A stretch of 64,000 nt of DNA from Streptomyces sp. NBC_01241 (lineage in GTDB: Bacteria; Actinomycetota; Actinomycetes; Streptomycetales; Streptomycetaceae). The position numbers and the translations under genes are program-made. Within the stretch, counting starts at the first letter, position 1. Each line of letters starts with the position of its first letter. Below, piece after piece: positions 59,374 through 64,000 of this stretch. The notes beneath the pieces were generated by a model that worked only from the letters and a program-made list of their open reading frames with translations, ran no database searches and was not told the DNA's origin. The stretch is from the NCBI RefSeq assembly GCF_041435435.1, contig NZ_CP108494.1:1116001-1180000 (forward strand). Reading direction: 5' to 3'.

Positions 59374-60251
59374 GTCACATCTCCTTGGGGGCAGTGCCCG
59401 CGGGCCCACACCATGTGAACCCCTGCGTTGCCACAATGAACCCCGTCCGGATAAGCACCGGAGATACAAAAATGCCCAACGACATACAACCGCCAAGGCA
59501 TTTGAAGTTTCGGGAACCACAACTGCAACTACGACTTAAGTCTAGCACGGCAGAGACATCCGAACTACTTTCACCCGCGACGTAAAGCCTCAGCCTCACG
59601 GCAGCATCTGATCGATATGCCAGCCGGCGCCGACTCGAGTACATACGGGGGGTGAATTTTCTCATTGCTCAAGGTGTGACCAATGAGAACTCATCCTATC
59701 CAGCGACGAGCACCTGACCTCCACGAGCCTTTCCTTGTGCGAGCAAAGCCAATCGCACTTCTTGGCTCGGATTATCTCGATTCATTTCTGCAAATGAAAG
59801 GCCCGGAATTACTGGTGTCGAGCTGCTCGCATCCCTCCCGCCACCAGGCCTCCCCCAGGCGGCGCGAATCCCCGTCGAACCGGCTGCGGATTCCCGCCCG
59901 CACGCAGCTGCTGCCCCGCGATGGCGGCCGTCAGGGCGCCGGGCAGCTTCCCTTACTCACCCTCGAAAGGGTCGAGCAGCCAGTCCTCCACAAGGCTGCG
60001 ACTCTGCTCGTAGGAGTCGGAGAACAGGGCGAGTTAATCGCTCGCCAAGGCACGATGTCGCCGTGCGTGGATCAGATCCTCCCATTACGCAAGGCAATCA
60101 AGCCGGGACTTTCAGATGGGATCTTCGTCGGTGCGGTCGCCGCCCGTTGAGGTGGCCGGTACAGCGGCTCTGCCGCGGAGCGACCTGACGCACTCGCCGT
60201 CCCCGGATCGGCACGATCGATCGCCGCGCCCCGCCCACCGAGGATGAGTGC
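59374..60251. other. Long non-coding stretch, partly AT-rich, upstream of the cold-shock gene
   Basis: 878 bp without a convincing gene. The part nearest csp (to about 59840) is distinctly less GC-rich than the genome, as expected for the promoter and 5' leader of a cold-shock gene. Near 59954-60030 the minus strand contains LALFSDSYEQSRSLVEDWLL then DPFEGE and a stop, which reads like the end of a real protein but has an in-frame stop just before it. It is probably a relic. Confidence 0.4.
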
Positions 60252-60680
60252 ATGGCTGAGACGGCAACAGATATCGAGACGGGAACTGCCGCCCGAGCGG
60301 AGCGCCTGCACCGTGAGTACGGGCGCGGCGGTGCTGCCGTGCAGGCGTTGCGCGGGGTGTCGGTGGCTTTCGCGCCTGGGACGTTCACGGCGGTGATGGG
60401 GCCTTCGGGTTCCGGCAAGACCACCTTGCTGCACTGCCTTGCGGGGATGGACCGGCCCACTCGGGGCTCTGTCCGGTGGGGGCGGTATCGAGGTGTCCCA
60501 GCTGCCTGAGCGACGGCTGGCGGAACTGCGGCGTAGCCGGGTGGGGTTCGTGTTTCAGGCGTTCAACCTGATGCCGGCGATGACGCTCGCGCAGAACGTC
60601 GAGCTTCCCGGCCGACTGGCCGGCGAGCGGCCCGACCGGGGCTGGGTGCTGGAAGCGCTCGCGGCGGTGGACTCGGAAGT
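60252..60680 (+). pseudogene. ABC transporter ATPase (LolD/MacB type), frameshifted and truncated
   Basis: The first frame encodes [20 protein letters not shown], Walker [19 protein letters not shown] and RPTRGSVRW. After a run of G at about 60478-60484 the protein continues in another frame: [40 protein letters not shown] (Q-loop) and LPGRLAGERPDRGWVLEALA. Then it stops being ABC-like: the LSGGQ signature, Walker B and H-loop are missing, replaced by antisense sequence of a response-regulator gene. No permease gene follows. It is clearly non-functional. Confidence 0.75.
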
Positions 60681-60682
60681 AC

Positions 60683-60830
60683 GGGCGACGCGTTCCTTCA
60701 GCAGGTATCCGATACCCGCCGCACCGTCCGCCAGCAGGAGAGAGGCCAAGGCGGTCCACCCGGCCCATCAGGCCCTCGCACCGCTCCAGGTACTGCCCGC
60801 CGCGCTACTGTGACAGCGGCCCCCGCTCTC
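60683..60830 (-). pseudogene. Fragment of a NarL-type response regulator
   Basis: On the minus strand SLLLADGAAGIGYLLKERVA matches the end of the receiver domain around the conserved Lys of LuxR-type regulators. QYLERCEG in another frame just upstream fits the preceding strand (VLSQYxExRYA). Both pieces are short and frameshifted relative to each other. The fragment abuts the truncated ABC ATPase, and neither gene continues across the junction. Confidence 0.45.
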
Positions 60831-60919
60831 TGATGGGTCATGCCTCGTCATGATCGCGACAGCGTCATCATCGCCGAACCCGGCCCCCATCTCGCCGTCC
60901 AGCGCCACCCAGACACGAA

Positions 60920-61225
60920 CTACAGCTGCCGTGAGAACACGGAAACCCTGCTCAGATGCATGAACGTGCTGACGGGGAACGCCGCGCTGCCCGGCAGCTC
61001 GCTCAGGGTGAAGGCCTCGGCCAGGCGCTTTCCGACCTGCCCGGGATCCGGCGCCTCCCGCCAGGTGCGGACCGGTACGAACTCCCAGTGCAGGGCGTTG
61101 CGTTCGCCGCCGACCCGGCGCTGGCGCAGGAACCGCACGGTGTCCATGCAGACGGTGCCGATCACTCCCGCCGCCAGACCCGCACCGACAGCGCCGAGCG
61201 GAGCCAGTTGCTTGCGCGTGCGCAT
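60920..61225 (-). pseudogene. Truncated hypothetical membrane protein
   Basis: 101 aa. KQLAPLGAVGAGLAAGVIGT is a hydrophobic segment, followed by VCMDTVRFLRQRRVGG and WEFVPVRTWREAPDPGQVGK. I recall longer actinomycete membrane proteins with this start (one helix, a W-E-x-x-x-APDPGxVGKR region, then VSTxMHWAYG and more helices). Here it breaks off at VSTFMHLSRVSVFSRQL with a stop, so at least half is missing. The frame lies 28 bp after the SDR gene in the same orientation. Confidence 0.5.
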
Positions 61226-61253
61226 AGGTCGATCACTCGCGATCCCGGTACTT

Positions 61254-61967
61254 TCAAAAGCCGGCGCTCTGGCCGCCGTCGACGTGCAGGATCTCGCCGG
61301 TGACGAACGAGGCCTTTTCGAGGTACATGATCGCCTCGACGACGTCGTCGATCTCGCCCATCCGCCCGAGCGGGTGCAGCGCGGCGAGCGTGCCGCCCGG
61401 GTCGTCCGGGTGCATCGGAGTGCGGATGACGCCGAGTGAGACGGCGTTGGCGCGGATGCGGCGCGCCGCGTATTCGATGGCCAGCTCCTTCGTCGCCGCG
61501 ACCAGGCCGCCTTTGGTCAGCGAGGCGAGCGCCGCGGGTATGCGCGCGTTGGCGCGGTCGACCAGCGACGTCGACACGCACAGGACGTGCCCGCCGTCGC
61601 CGCCCGCCAGCATCGCGGGGATGGCGCTGCGCGTGACGTCGAAGAAGCCGCGCAGGTTGACGCCGGTCACCAGGTCGTAGTCGGCGTCGGTGTAGTCGGT
61701 GAATGGTTTCTCCCGGTAGACGCCGGCGTTGTTCACCAGCGTGTCGATCCGGCCGAAGCGGTCCAGCGCCTGCTCGACGATCTGCGCACCGGTACCCGGC
61801 CGGCTCAGGTCGCCGGGCACGGCGAGTACGTCCGGATCGTGCGACGAGGGGATGGACCGGGCGGTCACGACGACGGCGTACCCGCGCCTGCGGTACGCGT
61901 TGGCGACGGCCGCGCCGATGCCTTGTGAAGCACCGGTGACGATTGCCACCTTCTTCTCCGAGCTCAT
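61254..61967 (-). CDS. SDR family oxidoreductase with atypical active site
   Basis: 237 aa. VAIVTGASQGIGAAVANAYR is the cofactor motif, TLVNNAGVYREKPF contains NNAG, VLCVSTSLVDRANARIPAAL has the catalytic-type Ser, and GEILHVDGGQSAGF is the C-terminal loop. The usual Y-x-x-x-K is replaced by ASLTKGGLVAATKEL: the Lys is present, but Leu-Ala-Ser stands where Tyr is expected. A subgroup of SDRs has this ALAxLTKGG sequence, so it may be a natural variant with altered or no reductase activity. ATG 61967 is chosen from the conserved N-terminus. Confidence 0.85.
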   Translation of the reverse strand: MSSEKKVAIVTGASQGIGAAVANAYRRRGYAVVVTARSIPSSHDPDVLAVPGDLSRPGTGAQIVEQALDRFGRIDTLVNNAGVYREKPFTDYTDADYDLVTGVNLRGFFDVTRSAIPAMLAGGDGGHVLCVSTSLVDRANARIPAALASLTKGGLVAATKELAIEYAARRIRANAVSLGVIRTPMHPDDPGGTLAALHPLGRMGEIDDVVEAIMYLEKASFVTGEILHVDGGQSAGF

Positions 61968-62162
61968 GGGTATGTCCAAGCTGAGGTTCTTGCGCTGGAA
62001 GTCTCCGGCTCGCGGCGGGCCACACGCGGCGACGGCGCCCACCGGCTCTCACTCTACGTGTCGCCGAGCCCCGGCGCCGCGTAGAGCTCTTCGGGTGCGG
62101 TCGGCGGCCGACCGTACGACGCTGGAGACACCGGCCTGTCGAGCGCGGGAGGAGCACAGGTC

Positions 62163-63932
62163 ATGGCCGCTCTGGTCGCCGTGAACGTCGGCATGCCCAA
62201 GGACGTCCCCTGGCACGGCAGAACCACCCACACCGGCATCTGGAAGCACCCCGTCGCCGGGCCCGTGATGGCGCGCCGCCTCAACCTGGACGGCGACGGG
62301 CAGGGTGACCTCGCCGGACACGGCGGCGAGCAGCGTGCCGTGCTGGTCTACCAGTTGAGCTCCTATCGCCATTGGCAGGAGTACCTGAAGCGGGACGACT
62401 TCACGTACGGCCAGTTCGGCGAGAACCTCACTGTGGACGGACTCGCCGACGACGAGGTGTGCATCGGTGACCGCTACGAGATCGGCGGTGCGGTCTTCGA
62501 GGTCACCCAGCCCCGCGTGACGTGCTACCGCGTGGGGTTGCGGCTCGGCGAGCCGCAGATGGCCGCCCTGCTGGTGTCCCATCGCCGCCCGGGCTTCTAC
62601 ATGCGGGTGCTGACTGAAGGGCGGGTGCGGGCCGGGGACGAGATCGTGAAGATCGCCTCGGGCCCCGAGGAGATGACCGTCGCGGAGATCGACGCGCTGC
62701 TCTACCTGCCCGGCCACGCCCGGCCGCAGCTCGAACGGGCCCTGCGCATCCCCGCGTTGAGCCCCGGTTGGAAGACGTCGCTGCGAGCCCTGCTCGACGA
62801 CGCGGATCGCGGCTCCGACGCCGTGGGTGGAAACCGCGGGCTGACCACCAGCAGCCCGCCGCCGGCCTGGCCCGGGTTCCGTCGGCTCGAAGTCGCCCGC
62901 ATCGAGCCGGAGAGCGCAAGCATCTTCTCGCTCACTCTGGCGGCAGTTGACGGTGAGCCGCTCCCAGCCGCTCTGCCGGGACAGTTCCTCACAGTCCGCC
63001 TGCGGCCGGACCCACAGGCCTCCCCGGTCATCCGCAACTACTCGCTCTCCGGCCGACCGGGCGCCGAGACGTACCGCATCAGTGTCAAGCAGGAGCCACA
63101 CGGCGTCGCAAGCACCTACCTGCGTCAGCACGTGAAGGTGGGTGACGTTCTCGATGTCGCCGCTCCGCGCGGCACGTTCCTGCTCGCGGACGCGGACACT
63201 CCGGTCCTGCTGCTGTCCGCCGGTGTCGGTGCCACCCCGGTCCTGGCCATGCTGCACGCTCTGGCCACGGAGCGCTCGCAGCGCGCGGTGTGGTGGCTGC
63301 ACGCGGCCCGGGACGGCGAGAACCACCCGTTCGCCGGCGAAGTGCGCGCACTGCTCTCCCAGCTGCCCGCAGGCCGGTCGTTCGTCTCCTACAGCCGTCC
63401 GTCCGGCGTCGACCGCCCAGGTGTCGACTACACGGTCAGTGGGCGGTTCAGTCCCGAGCGGATCCGCAGCCTGGAGCCGCCTCCGGACGCCGACGCCTAC
63501 ATCTGCGGGCCGAGCGCGTTCATGCGGGACATGACCGGAGCCCTGGATGCCTGCGGCCTGTCGTCCTCCCGGATCCGCACCGAGGTCTTCGGGGCCACGT
63601 CCGCCGTCACCCCCGGTGTGGTGACCGGATCCGCCCGGGCACCGCACCAGCCGGCCGCTCCTCCCGGCGGGCGCCCGGGACCGTCCGTAGCCTTCGCGCG
63701 CAGCGGGCTGATCGTCCCCTGGCACCCTGACTACGGGACGCTGCTCGGACTCGCCGAGGCGTGCGACGTGCCCGTGCGCTGGTCCTGCCGCACCGGAATC
63801 TGTCACACCTGCGAGACCGCGCTTCTCTCCGGCCACGTCGAGTACGCCCCGCAGCCCCTGGAGCCCCCCGCCGGAGGAAGCGCGCTCATCTGCTGTTCGA
63901 CGCCCCCGGCCGACGTGGTCCTGGACATGTGA
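62163..63932 (+). CDS. MOSC / 3-alpha domain fused to ferredoxin reductase with 2Fe-2S centre
   Basis: A multidomain protein of 589 aa. Residues 1-~165 form a MOSC domain (GDLAGHGGEQRAVLVYQLSS, FGENLTVDGLADDEVCIGD, EVTQPRVTCYRVGLRLGEP with the candidate molybdenum-cofactor Cys). A short 3-alpha helical region follows (~175-220). Residues ~235-345 bind FAD (RNYSLSGRP), ~350-465 NAD(P) (LLLSAGVGATPVLAMLHALA, YICGPSAFMRDM), and the last ~80 residues carry a plant-type 2Fe-2S cluster (WSCRTGICHTCETALLSG, then LICCS). It looks like a self-contained YiiM-type Moco protein with its own reductase, perhaps reducing N-hydroxylated compounds. The natural substrate is unknown. Confidence 0.9.
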   Translation: MAALVAVNVGMPKDVPWHGRTTHTGIWKHPVAGPVMARRLNLDGDGQGDLAGHGGEQRAVLVYQLSSYRHWQEYLKRDDFTYGQFGENLTVDGLADDEVCIGDRYEIGGAVFEVTQPRVTCYRVGLRLGEPQMAALLVSHRRPGFYMRVLTEGRVRAGDEIVKIASGPEEMTVAEIDALLYLPGHARPQLERALRIPALSPGWKTSLRALLDDADRGSDAVGGNRGLTTSSPPPAWPGFRRLEVARIEPESASIFSLTLAAVDGEPLPAALPGQFLTVRLRPDPQASPVIRNYSLSGRPGAETYRISVKQEPHGVASTYLRQHVKVGDVLDVAAPRGTFLLADADTPVLLLSAGVGATPVLAMLHALATERSQRAVWWLHAARDGENHPFAGEVRALLSQLPAGRSFVSYSRPSGVDRPGVDYTVSGRFSPERIRSLEPPPDADAYICGPSAFMRDMTGALDACGLSSSRIRTEVFGATSAVTPGVVTGSARAPHQPAAPPGGRPGPSVAFARSGLIVPWHPDYGTLLGLAEACDVPVRWSCRTGICHTCETALLSGHVEYAPQPLEPPAGGSALICCSTPPADVVLDM

Positions 63933-64000
63933 CCGGATGCGTCCGTGGCCGAGGGCGCCACCGCCGACGGCGCGATACGCGTCCAAGGCCGCCGACGGAG

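Noticed and set aside
62049..63986. A 645-codon minus-strand frame opposite the MOSC reductase
   Set aside because: It spans exactly the region of a multidomain plus-strand protein and has no motif of its own.

Overview
The window reads as a Streptomyces-type actinomycete chromosome. GC is very high throughout, GTG and TTG starts are common, and the gene families are typical of the genus: DUF5997, DUF6221, DUF6461, SpoIIE/GAF phosphatase, baeRF2, and several LuxR-type two-component systems. No rRNA, tRNA or phage structural genes were seen. Many short broken genes lie beside intact ones, as expected of an accessory or chromosome-arm region. Part of the frameshift load could instead be sequencing error.

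1-12.4 kb: a C-terminal tail, a geranylgeranyl-reductase-like flavoprotein, a LysR-type effector domain without HTH divergent from a DUF5997 gene, a GT4 glycosyltransferase, an internally deleted FkbM methyltransferase, a response regulator whose kinase survives only as a stub, a secreted hydrolase, transketolase, dienelactone hydrolase, DUF6221 and inorganic pyrophosphatase. 12.5-14.0 kb: a complete IS982-like element with matching ends and a 14-bp direct repeat; besides its transposase it carries a small nucleoside-deoxyribosyltransferase-like gene. Its end supplies the stop codon of a SixA-type phosphatase.

14.9-34.1 kb: a crcB-DUF190-crcB fluoride-export operon, an anti-sigma zinc-finger gene, a NarL-type kinase/regulator pair, an esterase, an aldo/keto reductase, a mercuric-reductase-like flavoprotein, an SDR, a GAF-SpoIIE phosphatase, cupin and alcohol dehydrogenase relics, a methyltransferase, and a LacI-controlled alpha-glucoside uptake operon (binding lipoprotein, two permeases, GH13 glucosidase).

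34.4-40 kb is a scar zone: a MarR gene, a Rieske oxygenase tail, a frameshifted nitronate monooxygenase, a degraded IS3 element, an intact alpha-L-fucosidase preceded by the stub of a sugar permease, a DUF6461 / F5-8 type C chimera and a serine-recombinase stub.

40-53 kb holds the most coherent system. A minus-strand operon encodes the homoprotocatechuate meta-cleavage enzymes (HpaE-, HpaD- and HpaG-like), a PLP amino-acid decarboxylase, an acetoacetate-decarboxylase-fold enzyme, and close relatives of PuuC and PuuD. A MarR gene lies upstream. On the other strand are a glutamine-synthetase-like ligase, an APC permease and a GATase. Three copies of TTTGGNNTCAAA, two before hpaE and one before the ligase, tie both arms together. 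This suggests uptake, gamma-glutamylation, decarboxylation and ring cleavage of an aromatic amine or amino acid. A 31-bp tandem repeat separates ligase and permease.

53-64 kb: baeRF2, a truncated FdhF/YdeP oxidoreductase, an isoaspartyl methyltransferase, a YbhB protein, a THEP1-like NTPase, a damaged partial copy of the 27-kb methyltransferase, a DEAD-box helicase downstream of a cold-shock protein, a broken ABC ATPase joined to an antisense response-regulator fragment, a truncated membrane protein, an SDR lacking the usual Tyr, and a MOSC/flavin/2Fe-2S fusion reductase.
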